A stretch of 44,997 nucleotides of DNA from an uncultured Coriobacteriaceae bacterium (lineage in GTDB: Bacteria; Actinomycetota; Coriobacteriia; Coriobacteriales; QAMH01), in contig UQUH01000010.1 in assembly GCA_900544245.1 (NCBI GenBank), positions 1 to 44,997 on the forward strand. The letters are read 5' to 3'. Both the position numbers and the translations under genes were made by a program. Shown here in pieces: positions 8,718 to 17,087 of this stretch. The notes below the pieces were generated by a model. It had not been told where the DNA came from. It was given only the letters and a program-made list of their open reading frames with translations, and made no database searches. Positions within the stretch are counted from its first letter, which is position 1. Every line of letters begins with the position of its first letter.

Positions 8718-9024
8718 ACCATACGTCCCTTCTCGCTAAACATGCTATATATGCAATGTACGAAATACGACGGTGACATGAACTAGGCAATTTTAAATTT
8801 TGTCTAAATTTTGAGGAATAATAAGCGTTTACCAGCTGCAGCGCTTTTGCGCTGACGCTCTTCATAACCACCGCAAGCAAATCTACTGTGCGAAACCCCG
8901 TCCTACGTGCCAAATCACCCAACAGATGCGAATTTCGATTTGCATGTCGTTCCCGGTGAAATACAGCCGTGATATCTCAGCGGCAATTTCTAATATATAA
9001 TGCAATAGAATATGAGGAGGCCAT
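8718..9024. promoter_or_regulatory. Divergent gap between fixA and the RHH-MNT antitoxin gene
   Basis: No gene is convincing here. On the plus strand a perfect TATAAT lies at 8996-9001, about 24 bp before the antitoxin ATG, and GAGGAGG sits four bases before that start; no good -35 is visible. On the minus strand a TATATA-like -10 is near 8746-8753 before fixA, also without a good -35. AAATTTT-type runs near 8790-8815 make this the most AT-rich part of the left end. Confidence 0.4.
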
Positions 9025-9483
9025 ATGCCCACGATTTCGCTCTACATAAAAGACGACGTCCTCGAGCAAGTTGACGATGCGGTCGAAAAACAGGCAGCAC
9101 TCGATAGGTCTCGTGGCCTGTCCGGAAGGGCCATCACCACGCGCTCGAGCTTCATCGAGAGCCTGATTCGCGAGTCGCTTGCCAATCAGAAGGCACTCAC
9201 CGTCCCTGACATCGAGTACTACGTTATCTCGCTAGCCAAGGAGTATGGAGCGGAGAAGGTCTCGCTCATCGGTTCGTTTGCCCGGGGCGAGGAAAGACCA
9301 GACAGCGACGTCGATATCCTGCTCGAAAAGGGCGAAATCAAGGGCATGCAGGTTCTCGAGTTTCAAGATAGGCTTGAGCAAGAGCTTCATAGAAGAGTCG
9401 ATGTCGTCACGACAGCAGGCGCTAGCCCCCGCTTTCTCGAGCGCGTAAAGAAAGACGAGGTCGTCTTGTATGAAGCAAGCTGA
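9025..9483 (+). CDS. Antitoxin: ribbon-helix-helix fused to MNT nucleotidyltransferase
   Basis: 152 residues. Residues 1-55 look like a ribbon-helix-helix DNA-binding domain (PTISLYIKDDVLEQVDDAV, then RSSFIESLIRESL) with a longer than usual linker. Residues 65-150 are a minimal nucleotidyltransferase with the exact GSX10DXD active site: Gly83-Ser84 and Asp95/Asp97. In MntA/HepT (type VII) systems the MNT protein AMPylates the HEPN toxin. Here the same chain should also bind DNA and repress its own operon. A GAGGAGG Shine-Dalgarno supports the start. It overlaps the downstream HEPN gene by 14 bp. Confidence 0.83.
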   Translation: MPTISLYIKDDVLEQVDDAVEKQAALDRSRGLSGRAITTRSSFIESLIRESLANQKALTVPDIEYYVISLAKEYGAEKVSLIGSFARGEERPDSDVDILLEKGEIKGMQVLEFQDRLEQELHRRVDVVTTAGASPRFLERVKKDEVVLYEAS

Positions 9484-9817
9484 GCGCGACAACGAGCAAC
9501 TTGGCATCATCGTAAAGTACTGCGATCGCATCGAGGCTGCCAAACAGCACTTCGGGGACAGCTTCGAGATCTTTTCGTCATGCGAGCCGTATCAAGACAG
9601 TTGCTCGCTGTGCCTCATCCAGATTGGCGAGGCAGTCGGACGCCTCTCAGATGAATATCACGAGAACCATCCCCAGATCGACTGGCATGCAATCTATGGC
9701 ATGCGCTGTCACCTCGTGCATGGATACGATTACTTCGACCCCGAGATTACCTGGGATGCCATCGAGACTCATGTGCCTCCTCTGCGCATCTTTTGCGAAG
9801 AGCACTTTCGAGAATAG
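9470..9817 (+). CDS. HepT-like HEPN ribonuclease toxin
   Basis: 115 residues with the HEPN motif RX4HXY: Arg79, His84 and Tyr86 in MRCHLVHGYDYF. HepT toxins are RNases neutralised by AMPylation of that tyrosine by the MNT partner. The upstream helix LCLIQIGEAVGRLSDEY matches the family pattern. Overlap with the antitoxin-nucleotidyltransferase gene implies coupled translation. The motif residues all look intact, so the toxin is probably active. Confidence 0.87.
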   Translation: MKQAERDNEQLGIIVKYCDRIEAAKQHFGDSFEIFSSCEPYQDSCSLCLIQIGEAVGRLSDEYHENHPQIDWHAIYGMRCHLVHGYDYFDPEITWDAIETHVPPLRIFCEEHFRE

Positions 9818-9945
9818 GACCTTAGCTCCTGGATGCGAGGGCGCTGTCCGAAACCAGGCGCTGCGTCATTGCAGGTGGGGGCCGCATCGTCTAATCGGAG
9901 GGACGGGCAAGACGCCCTCGTATATCCACAAGGTCGCGTTCTTCC

Positions 9946-11220
9946 CTATCCCCTCTTCGGCCTCGTGATGCGGGCGAAGACAAGGCTCGTCACGAAGGCT
10001 ACGGCGCCAAAGACGGCCATGGTCGTGTAGACGAACAGGCTCACGCCACCGCAGGCGCTCATCACAGCCTGCTGGAAGGCCGAGCCACCGGCGATGTCGG
10101 TATTCACGATGGCCAGGTGATGCGGGAAGCGCTTCTGACCATAGCGCTCGCGGGCAAACGCGGTGGCCTGGGGCGCTACGCTACCATAGCCCACCACCAT
10201 CATCAGACAGCCGACGACGTAGAGCCATCCCAAACCGAAGAAGAAAGCACAGGCGAGAACCGTGCAGGCCGCGAAGGCAATCGTGGCGACAAGAATCATG
10301 GAGAACTGCAAACCCTTCTTGTCATAAACGACGCCCATGGAAAGACCTGACAATCCATTCACAATGGGGATAATGCCCACAAGTGTCGCAGCGAAGGTCG
10401 CGTCCACGTTCAGCTCCAAGGCTCCCTGCATGGACGTGCCAATGACGACGAGTCCCGCACCAAGAATGATGATCGCCCACAGGTAGTATCCGTAAAACGC
10501 AGGGTCACGGAAGATCCTGCGCTGATCCGCCTCGGCGTCCGAAGCGGACTTGGCATCCGTCACAAATTCGGCATCGGATGAGAGCTCCTCCTTGGCCAAG
10601 TCTTCCTTTTGCGTGCCGACGCCCAGGAGTTCGCTGATGTTTTCGGGAGCGCGCTTCAAGAAGCAGGCCAGGAATACGAAGACGGCGCAGGCTGTGGCCG
10701 CGACGACGCCGAGCGCGACGGGTATGCCCGCCGTCCCGATGATGGCACGCGTAAGCGTTCCCAGAGTAAGAGAGCCAAGACCAAAGCCCATGAACATGAC
10801 ACCGGAGGCGAAGCCGGTCCTATCGGGAAACCACAAAGTTACCGTGGCGATGGTCACGTTGTAGCCCAGGCCCGTGCCACAGCCGATGCATACGCCATAG
10901 CAAATGTACAAGGCCCATATGCCATATTGAGCCAGAATCGCCGTTCCCGCAAAACCGCAAACGAGAAGTGTGGCTGCCATCAGTATGGCACCACGCACGC
11001 CGAGACACCTGAGCACCCGCACGCCAATGAGGCCGCCCACGCAGAAGGACATCATGCAAATGGTGAATGTCACCTTGACCGCCGCCATCTCCCAGCCGTA
11101 GATAGTGGCAAGTGGCGTGGCAAATAACGACCAGGCATAGACAAGACCCAGCACCAGAAACGATGCAGCCGATGCGAATAGATAGACATATCTTTTCCGT
11201 TTGAGTACGCGCACGTCCAT
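9946..11220 (-). CDS. MFS transporter, OFA (oxalate/formate antiporter-like) family
   Basis: 424 residues with about 12 hydrophobic segments and a charged central loop (about residues 205-235). The N-terminus (VLGLVYAWSLFATPLATIYGW) and GLGYNVTIATVTLWFPDRTG are typical of OFA-type major facilitator permeases, which usually exchange or import small carboxylates. The gene is divergent from a LysR regulator, which probably controls it. A monocarboxylate feeding the CoA-ester module is possible, but nothing in the sequence shows it. Start ATG 11218-11220. Confidence 0.87.
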   Translation of the reverse strand: MDVRVLKRKRYVYLFASAASFLVLGLVYAWSLFATPLATIYGWEMAAVKVTFTICMMSFCVGGLIGVRVLRCLGVRGAILMAATLLVCGFAGTAILAQYGIWALYICYGVCIGCGTGLGYNVTIATVTLWFPDRTGFASGVMFMGFGLGSLTLGTLTRAIIGTAGIPVALGVVAATACAVFVFLACFLKRAPENISELLGVGTQKEDLAKEELSSDAEFVTDAKSASDAEADQRRIFRDPAFYGYYLWAIIILGAGLVVIGTSMQGALELNVDATFAATLVGIIPIVNGLSGLSMGVVYDKKGLQFSMILVATIAFAACTVLACAFFFGLGWLYVVGCLMMVVGYGSVAPQATAFARERYGQKRFPHHLAIVNTDIAGGSAFQQAVMSACGGVSLFVYTTMAVFGAVAFVTSLVFARITRPKRG

Positions 11221-11249
11221 GATATCCCCCTCCAGTTTCGTACGTGACC

Positions 11250-11267
11250 TTATAGTAGTTGCTATAA
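11250..11267. promoter_or_regulatory. Inverted repeat, candidate LysR operator
   Basis: TTATAG, six bases, CTATAA forms an 18-bp dyad midway between the divergent permease and LysR genes. It contains a plus-strand TATAAT at 11263-11268 and a minus-strand TATAAG, so a bound regulator would cover both -10 regions. The geometry resembles the T-N11-A boxes of LysR proteins. Confidence 0.5.
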
Positions 11268-11332
11268 TTCTCTTTTAATCGCGCTTTTCTCTATAGCTAT
11301 TTCAGGTCTAAGCCTTACACAAAGGGGTGAGC

Positions 11333-12214
11333 ATGTACTCACGACACATTGAGTCCTTTATCGAGACGGCAAACGCAGGAAGCTTCAGTAAGGCAGCACG
11401 GGCACTCTACATAGCGCCATCTTCGCTCATCCAGCAAATCGACCTTCTCGAGCAGCGACTCGGCATCACCTTGTTCGAGCGCGGGCGTCGAGGTGTCAAG
11501 CTCGCCGAGGCAGGGGAATCGCTCTACCGGGACGCTATTGAAATCGTTCGTCACTGTGACGAGGCGGTCGCTCGTGCGCGTCAAATCCAAAACGGCGAGA
11601 AATCCATCCGAGTTGCAACCTCCATTCTCATGAAATGTCGCATGCTTCCAGGAATCTGGTCGCACATGATCGAGCGTGCACCGGGCACTCGCATCGACAT
11701 CATCTCGCTCGAGAGTGCTGGGGTCGAGCCGGGCAACTACCTGCGGGGACTCGGCGTATCATATGACGTGATGGAGGGGCTCTACATGTCCGAGCTGTAT
11801 CGGGAGCAGTGCCTTTTCCTCGAGCTGACGCGAACGCGGTTGTGCGTCGCGGTGCCGCGTTCGCTCGGCACCGCCATCCCTCACGCACTTGATTCGGATG
11901 TGCTCCATGACCTCGACCTAGTCATGATGAAGCCGGGAGTATCGGCCGATTACGATGCGGCACGCTCCTACCTTTGCGGACTCGGAGCCAATCGGATTAC
12001 CGATGTTCCCTTCTACACGATGGAGCTATTCACGGATTGCGAGCTGAACAATCGTGCCATCGTCACGACCGAAATCTGGGAGGACATACACCCGAACCTC
12101 GTTTGCATCCCGTTTGCCGAACCATACGACATGCCTTACGGCCTGGTCTTTCCCAAATGCCCAAACGCACAGGTCATGAAGCTATACGAGGCGGCAAAGC
12201 AAACGCGTGCGTGA
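11333..12214 (+). CDS. LysR-family transcriptional regulator
   Basis: 293 residues from the ATG at 11333; a GTG six bases upstream is possible, but AAAGGGG at 11321-11327 is spaced better for the ATG. The N-terminal winged helix-turn-helix reads FIETANAGSFSKAARALYIAPSSLIQQIDLLEQRLGITLFER. The effector domain is poorly conserved. It is divergent from the OFA-like permease across a 112-bp gap holding an inverted repeat, so it probably regulates that permease and itself. Its stop faces metY 11 bp away. Confidence 0.9.
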   Translation: MYSRHIESFIETANAGSFSKAARALYIAPSSLIQQIDLLEQRLGITLFERGRRGVKLAEAGESLYRDAIEIVRHCDEAVARARQIQNGEKSIRVATSILMKCRMLPGIWSHMIERAPGTRIDIISLESAGVEPGNYLRGLGVSYDVMEGLYMSELYREQCLFLELTRTRLCVAVPRSLGTAIPHALDSDVLHDLDLVMMKPGVSADYDAARSYLCGLGANRITDVPFYTMELFTDCELNNRAIVTTEIWEDIHPNLVCIPFAEPYDMPYGLVFPKCPNAQVMKLYEAAKQTRA

Positions 12215-12225
12215 TGGCCTCGCGT

Positions 12226-13506
12226 TTAAACTGCCTCCAGAGCCTGTTCGAGGTCGGCAATCAGATCCTCTGAATCCTCGATACCGCATGAAAGGCGAAT
12301 GAGATCAGGGCCTATTCCGGCTGCCTCCAGCTCCTCGTCGGTCATCTGGCGATGCGTTGCGTTTGCCGGGTGCAGCACGCAGGTGCGTGCGTCCGCAACG
12401 TGAGTCGCGATTTGCGCGAGCTCGAGCGCGGACATGAAGCGCTCCGCAGCATCGCGTCCGCCCGCAACGCCAAAGCTCACCACGCCGCAAGACCCGTTGG
12501 GCAGGTACTTCTGCGCGAGGTCATTGCTTTCGTCGCCGGGCAAATCGGCGTAACGCACCCACGCCACCTTTGGATGCCGGCTCAGGAACTCCGCAGCCAC
12601 AAGACCATTCTTGGTGTGGCGGGCAACGCGCAGGTGAAGGCTCTCGAGGCCCATGTTCAGCAAGAACGCGTTTTGAGGCGACTGAATTGACCCCAGGTCG
12701 CGCATGAGCTGCGCCGTCGCCTTTGTGATGAATGCCCTCTCGTTGCCAAATTGCCTGGTATAGACCACACCATGGTAGCTTTCGTCGGGAGTGGTCAGAC
12801 CGGGGAACCTCTCGGCATGGGCCTCCCAATCGAACCTGCCCGAATCGACGATGCAACCACCAACTGCGGCACCATGGCCATCCATGTATTTCGTCGTGGA
12901 ATGAGTGACGATGTCGGCACCCCACTCGATGGGACGGCAATTGACTGGCGTGGGAAACGTGTTGTCGACGATGAGCGGAACCCCATGGTCATGGGCCGCT
13001 TTCGCGAAACGCTCGATATCGAGGACCGTAAGTGCGGGATTCGCGACGGTCTCGCCGAACACGGCCTTCGTATTCGGGCGGAAGGCACTCTCGAGCTCCT
13101 CATCACTGCATGTCGGGGAGACGAAGGTGAACTCGATGCCCATCCGCTTCATCGTATGCGCGAACAGGTTGTACGTGCCACCGTAGATTGACGTCGAGCA
13201 GACCACGTGATCGCCGCAACCGGCGATATTGAAGACCGCATAGAAGTTTGCCGCCTGGCCCGAGGACGTGAGCATCGCCGCTGACCCACCCTCGAGTTCG
13301 CAGATCTTCTCGGCCACGTAATCGTTGGTGGGATTCTGGAGACGCGTGTAGAAGTAGCCCTCCTCCTCAAGATCGAAGAGCCTTCCCATGAACTCACTCG
13401 AATCATACTTCCACGTCGTGTTCTGGTAGATGGGAATCTGACGCGGTTCGCCGTTTCCGGGATGGTAGCCACCCTGAACGCATGTGGTGCCGATTTCCGA
13501 GGTCAT
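12226..13506 (-). CDS. metY: O-acetylhomoserine sulfhydrylase
   Basis: 426 residues, a Cys/Met-metabolism PLP enzyme (cystathionine gamma-synthase fold). Visible signatures are GGYHPGNGEPRQIPIYQNTTW at the N-terminus, the large-subclass sequence LFDLEEEGYFYTRLQNPTN, and the PLP lysine in STTKYMDGHG. Length and motifs fit O-acetyl-L-homoserine sulfhydrylase, which makes homocysteine from O-acetylhomoserine and sulfide. Divergent metA, predicted to make O-acetylhomoserine, supports this over cystathionine synthase. Confidence 0.92.
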   Translation of the reverse strand: MTSEIGTTCVQGGYHPGNGEPRQIPIYQNTTWKYDSSEFMGRLFDLEEEGYFYTRLQNPTNDYVAEKICELEGGSAAMLTSSGQAANFYAVFNIAGCGDHVVCSTSIYGGTYNLFAHTMKRMGIEFTFVSPTCSDEELESAFRPNTKAVFGETVANPALTVLDIERFAKAAHDHGVPLIVDNTFPTPVNCRPIEWGADIVTHSTTKYMDGHGAAVGGCIVDSGRFDWEAHAERFPGLTTPDESYHGVVYTRQFGNERAFITKATAQLMRDLGSIQSPQNAFLLNMGLESLHLRVARHTKNGLVAAEFLSRHPKVAWVRYADLPGDESNDLAQKYLPNGSCGVVSFGVAGGRDAAERFMSALELAQIATHVADARTCVLHPANATHRQMTDEELEAAGIGPDLIRLSCGIEDSEDLIADLEQALEAV

Positions 13507-13600
13507 GGGCTCTCCTTGTTCAAAACGAAATGAACGACCGGCCTCATGGTATCACCAGCGAGGCCCTGATATCATGGAGCGCCTACGGAAGGATTTGACC

Positions 13601-14521
13601 ATGCCAATCAGAATTCCGGATGCGCTTCCGGCCACCAGCATACTCGAGGGCGAGAACATCTTCGTAATGACGGAGCACCGTGCAATCCACCAGGACATAC
13701 GTCCGCTTCGCGTTCTCATCTTGAACCTTATGCCAACGAAAATCGAGACGGAGACGCAGCTTCTGCGCAAACTCTCGAACACGCCCCTTCAAGTCGAGGT
13801 CGAATTGCTCCAAACGGTGAGCCATCGTGCCGAGCACGTGGCCGCAGAGCATCTCGAGTCCTTCTACGTCAGCCTCGACGACATCCGCCACAGGCGCTAC
13901 GACGGCATGATCATTACGGGCGCGCCCGTGGAGCTTCTTGACTTCAAGACGGTCGACTACTGGCCCGAGCTCTGCGAGATCTTCGAGTGGGCAAAGACCC
14001 ACGTCTTTTCGACGCTCTACATCTGCTGGGGCGCCCAGGCGGGCATCTACTATCACTACGGCGTCGAAAAATACGAGCTCGAGGAGAAGATGTCGGGCGT
14101 CTTTGCCCATAACATCGTAAAGCCGTCGAGCCCGCTCGTCCGCGGTATCAACGACGTGCTCTATGCACCGCACTCGCGTCACACCGAGGTTCGCCAAGAG
14201 GATATCGAGGCGGTCGATGACCTCGAAATCATAGCCATATCAGACGAGGCGGGCGTATTCATCGCGAAGAGCACGAATAGCAGGCACTTCTTCGTTTTTG
14301 GACATCCTGAGTACGACACCGATACGCTTGCGAAGGAATACGCGCGTGACCTTGGCAAAGGGCTGAACCCCAAGGTGCCAAGGCATTACTTCCCCGATGA
14401 TGACCCGTCAAAGACGCCTCGGTCAAACTGGCGCGCCCCGGCGCAGTTGCTTTACACCAATTGGCTGAACTACTACGTCTATCAGGCAACGCCCTACGAT
14501 ATCAACAACTCCAAGCTGTAA
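13601..14521 (+). CDS. metA: Homoserine O-acetyltransferase, MetA type
   Basis: 306 residues from the ATG at 13601, with GGAAGGA eight bases upstream. The MetA (homoserine transacylase) catalytic residues fall at their standard numbers: Cys142 in YICWGAQAG, and His235 and Glu237 in FGHPEYDT. Residue 111 is Glu (GAPVE); MetA proteins with Glu111 use acetyl-CoA, whereas E. coli MetA has Gly111 and uses succinyl-CoA. This predicts O-acetylhomoserine, matching the divergent sulfhydrylase 94 bp away. An in-frame ORF extends upstream into metY but has no support. Confidence 0.94.
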   Translation: MPIRIPDALPATSILEGENIFVMTEHRAIHQDIRPLRVLILNLMPTKIETETQLLRKLSNTPLQVEVELLQTVSHRAEHVAAEHLESFYVSLDDIRHRRYDGMIITGAPVELLDFKTVDYWPELCEIFEWAKTHVFSTLYICWGAQAGIYYHYGVEKYELEEKMSGVFAHNIVKPSSPLVRGINDVLYAPHSRHTEVRQEDIEAVDDLEIIAISDEAGVFIAKSTNSRHFFVFGHPEYDTDTLAKEYARDLGKGLNPKVPRHYFPDDDPSKTPRSNWRAPAQLLYTNWLNYYVYQATPYDINNSKL

Positions 14522-14525
14522 GACG

Positions 14526-14558
14526 AAAGAAGCCCGGGCACGAAACCCGGGCTTCTTT
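14526..14558 (+). terminator. Intrinsic terminator after metA
   Basis: A 13-bp perfect stem (AAAGAAGCCCGGG / CCCGGGCTTCTTT) with a 7-base loop starts five bases after the metA stop; the arm itself ends in T. It lies between convergent metA and rplA and may stop both transcripts. Confidence 0.85.
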
Positions 14559-14622
14559 GCATGTGCGAAGCGTACAAACTAGTACGTAAGCACTCCGCTG
14601 AACATTAAGATCGTGCTTTTTC

Positions 14623-15330
14623 TTACGCCTCGGTGTAGTTGCGGACGATGTCACTGGCAACCTTGATGCCAGGGCCCATCGTCGAGGAAAGCGCGATGGA
14701 CTTGACGTAACGGCCCTTGGTCGCAGCCGGCTTCACGCGCAGGATCTCGTCGTAGAGCGCACCGTAGTTCTCCGCGAGGGCCTTGGGCTCGAAGGAGACC
14801 TTGCCGATGTTGACATGGCAGATGCCATAGCGATCGGCGCGATACTCGACCTTGCCGCCCTTGAGCTCGCTAACGGCCTTGGCGACATCGGGAGTGACGG
14901 TGCCGAGCTTGGGATTGGGCATCATGCCGCGAGGACCGAGGACCTTACCCAGACGACCGACCTTGCTCATCATGTCGGGAGTCGCGACGGCGGCGTCGAA
15001 GTTGATGTTGCCCGCCTGCACGTCGGCGACCAGATCATCGGAACCGACGACGTCGGCGCCAGCCTCGAGGGCCTCCTTGGCCTTATCGCCCTCGGCGAAG
15101 ACGGCGACGCGGACTTCCTTGCCGGTGCCGTTGGGCAGCGAGATGGAGCCGCGGACCTGCTGGTCGGCCTGACGAGTGTCGATATTGAGACGGAACGCGA
15201 CCTCGATGCTCTCGTCGAACTTCGCACTCGCGAGCTCCTTGGCAAGCGCGCACGCCTCGAGCGGCGTATACAGCTTGTCCTCGTCGACCTTGGCCAGTGC
15301 GGCCTCGTACTTCTTTCCGTGCTTTGCCAT
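14623..15330 (-). CDS. rplA: Ribosomal protein uL1
   Basis: 235 residues, normal length. It begins MAKHGKKYEAALAKVD and contains the L1 signature segment SKVGRLGKVLGPRGMMPNPKLGTVT. L1 forms the mobile stalk at the E site and in many bacteria represses its own operon by binding the mRNA leader. AGGAGGAAAGAAA precedes the start. rplK lies 74 bp upstream. rplJ and rplL, which usually follow, are absent; metA faces it instead. Confidence 0.97.
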   Translation of the reverse strand: MAKHGKKYEAALAKVDEDKLYTPLEACALAKELASAKFDESIEVAFRLNIDTRQADQQVRGSISLPNGTGKEVRVAVFAEGDKAKEALEAGADVVGSDDLVADVQAGNINFDAAVATPDMMSKVGRLGKVLGPRGMMPNPKLGTVTPDVAKAVSELKGGKVEYRADRYGICHVNIGKVSFEPKALAENYGALYDEILRVKPAATKGRYVKSIALSSTMGPGIKVASDIVRNYTEA

Positions 15331-15379
15331 TTTCTTTCCTCCTCGTGGTCAACGGACCTGGCCGGCCCTCCCACATCTA

Positions 15380-15400
15380 GCGGCGTATCCTTTACGCCGC
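15380..15400 (-). other. rplK-rplA intercistronic hairpin
   Basis: An 8-bp stem (GCGGCGTA / TACGCCGC) with a 5-base loop lies four bases after the rplK stop. It has no U-tract, so attenuation, processing or an mRNA-stability role is more likely than full termination. Confidence 0.45.
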
Positions 15401-15404
15401 GTAT

Positions 15405-15836
15405 CTACTCTTCGACCAGGACGCCCATGGAGCGAGCGGTACCCGCCACGATCTTCTTTGCTGCCTCGATATCGTTGGCATTGAGGTCGGGGAGCTTGGT
15501 CTCGGCGATCTCGGTGAGCTGGGCCTGCGTGAGCGTGCCGACCTTGTCGCGCTGCGGGACGCCGCTGCCCTTCTGGATGCCGAGTGCCTGGCGGATGAGA
15601 ACCGCTGCCGGCGGAGTCTTACAGATGAAGTCGAAGGACTTATCCTCGTAGACCGTAATCTCGACCGGGATGATGGTGTTGCCCTTGTCTGCGGTCTCGG
15701 CGTTGAATGCCGTGCAGAACTGCATGATGTTGACGCCCTGGGCGCCGAGTGCCGGGCCTACCGGGGGAGCCGGATTTGCCTGGCCAGCAGGAATCTGAAG
15801 CTTGATGAAGCCCGATACTTCCTTGTCCTTTGCCAT
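15405..15836 (-). CDS. rplK: Ribosomal protein uL11
   Basis: 143 residues, normal length. It has the conserved N-terminal IKLQIPAGQANPAPPVGPALG and the C-terminal rRNA-binding TLTQAQLTEIAETKLPDLNANDIEAAKKIVAGTARSMG. L11 binds the GTPase centre of 23S rRNA. The 117-bp gap from nusG (15837-15953) is the place where an L1 repression site would be expected; I see only a short GCCC/GGGC hairpin at 15861-15872 there. Confidence 0.97.
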   Translation of the reverse strand: MAKDKEVSGFIKLQIPAGQANPAPPVGPALGAQGVNIMQFCTAFNAETADKGNTIIPVEITVYEDKSFDFICKTPPAAVLIRQALGIQKGSGVPQRDKVGTLTQAQLTEIAETKLPDLNANDIEAAKKIVAGTARSMGVLVEE

Positions 15837-15953
15837 GATGTGAATCCTTACTACGTACCTGCCCTAATGGGCTTTTACTCTATCTATCGAAAGCGCAGTA
15901 CCGTGAGAAGCCCTCTTCCACATCGAGGCACGGCGCGCGCGTTTCTGCCAAGT

Positions 15954-16484
15954 TTAGATCTTCGCCACCTGATCGAAGCTCAGCTCGACCGGCGTCTCGC
16001 GTCCGAAGATCGAGACGAGCACCTTGACCTTGCCGGCCTCGGCATTGACCTCCGAGACGGTGCCATCGAAATCTGCGAGCGGACCGCTCACGACCTTGAT
16101 TGACTGGCCCTCTTCCAAATCGGTGGAGGTCTTCTTGGGAGCCTCGGGGCTCACGCGCTTGGTGATCTTGTTAAACTCGTCGCGCGTCAGCGGAACGGGT
16201 TGACCCTCGCTGCCGACAAACCCGGTGACGCCCGGCGTATTGCGTACGGCAACCTGGGTGCGAGCATCGAGGTTCATCTTGACCAGAACGTAGCCGGGAA
16301 AGACCTTGCGCTCGGTGGTGACGCGACGGCCGCCTTCCTTGAGCTCGGTGACCTCCTCGGTGGGAATGAGAATCTCGAAGATGTTGTTCTCGAGACTCTG
16401 CGTCTCGATGAGATGCTCGATGTTAGTCTTGACCTTGTTCTCGTAACCCGAATAGGTGTGGATGACATACCATCTTCTAGCCAT
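15954..16484 (-). CDS. nusG: Transcription termination/antitermination factor NusG
   Basis: 176 residues. The NGN domain starts ARRWYVIHTYSGYENKVKTNIE and includes FPGYVLVKMNLD and TPGVTGFVG; the C-terminal KOW motif is GQSIKVVSGPLADFDGTVSEVN. It binds RNA polymerase and couples it to Rho or the ribosome. Its ATG overlaps the end of secE by eight bases, so the two are translated together. Confidence 0.97.
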   Translation of the reverse strand: MARRWYVIHTYSGYENKVKTNIEHLIETQSLENNIFEILIPTEEVTELKEGGRRVTTERKVFPGYVLVKMNLDARTQVAVRNTPGVTGFVGSEGQPVPLTRDEFNKITKRVSPEAPKKTSTDLEEGQSIKVVSGPLADFDGTVSEVNAEAGKVKVLVSIFGRETPVELSFDQVAKI

Positions 16485-16890
16485 TGGCGTTCACTCCCAG
16501 AGTTGCGATGGCATCAAGCGGAATGATGATGATGTTGTCGATGATGGCGATGCCGACGCCGAAGAACACGAGGGCGCCGACGACGATGAGGCTCGCATTG
16601 ACGAGCTCGGGACGCGTGGGCCATACCACGCGTTGCATCTCACCCTTGACCTCTTTGCAATAGTTGACGAAACGACGCCAGAGGCTGGGCTTCTTGTTGG
16701 GATCGCTCTTGGCAACGGCCTTGGTGGCCTTGGCTTTCTCGGGACTCTTGTCCTTGGAACGAGAGAGCACAGCCGCCTTCTTCTGCGTTTGCGATTGCTC
16801 GCTTGCCTGCGCAAGATCACGCGCCGACTGAGCCTTTTGCTCCTCGGTGCGTGTGTCGCGCTTGCGCTTCTTGTGTTTCTTCGTAGCCAT
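16477..16890 (-). CDS. secE: Preprotein translocase subunit SecE
   Basis: 137 residues, with a long basic N-terminus (MATKKHKKRKRDTRTEEQ, rich in K, E, Q, S) ahead of the conserved SecE core WRRFVNYCKEVKGEMQRVVWPTRPE. One C-terminal membrane segment (LIVVGALVFFGVGIAII) follows. It clamps SecY in the translocon. The charged extension is typical of actinobacterial SecE. It follows tRNA-Trp and overlaps nusG. Confidence 0.94.
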   Translation of the reverse strand: MATKKHKKRKRDTRTEEQKAQSARDLAQASEQSQTQKKAAVLSRSKDKSPEKAKATKAVAKSDPNKKPSLWRRFVNYCKEVKGEMQRVVWPTRPELVNASLIVVGALVFFGVGIAIIDNIIIIPLDAIATLGVNANG

Positions 16891-16919
16891 CTTGATCCGT
16901 TCGTATAAGGTTGTTCATA

Positions 16920-16949
16920 CCTTAAAAGAGGCCAACTGAAAAGTTGGCC
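16920..16949 (-). terminator. Intrinsic terminator after tRNA-Trp
   Basis: On the minus strand GGCCAACT, a 4-base loop and AGTTGGCC form an 8-bp stem followed by TCTTTTAAGG. It lies ten bases after the CCA end of tRNA-Trp and before secE, so it could separate the tRNA from the secE-nusG-rplKA transcript or attenuate it. Confidence 0.65.
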
Positions 16950-16958
16950 GGAATAGTC

Positions 16959-17035
16959 TGGCAGGCCAGGAGGGACTCGAACCCCCAACATTCGGTTTTG
17001 GAGACCGACGCTCTACCAATTGGAGCTACTGGCCT
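16959..17035 (-). tRNA. tRNA-Trp (CCA)
   Basis: Cloverleaf of 74 nt with genome-encoded CCA (16959-16961). The acceptor stem AGGCCAG pairs with CTGGCCT, the anticodon loop is CTCCAAA giving anticodon CCA, and the T-loop is TTCGAGT. It sits between rpmG and secE, its conserved position in many bacteria. Confidence 0.97.
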
Positions 17036-17087
17036 GTTCATCTGGTCTAGCCATTGTAGACCACTCCTGAACACTTAGCGAGTACAA

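Noticed and set aside
9836..9920. Possible tRNA-like or structured RNA between the HEPN gene and the permease
   Set aside because: CGAGGGCG/CGCCCTCG arms and a GTC/GAC stem exist, but no T-loop or proper anticodon loop can be formed.
13484..13600. Upstream extension of MetA by 39 residues
   Set aside because: It overlaps metY, has no Shine-Dalgarno, and the ATG at 13601 gives the exact canonical residue numbering.
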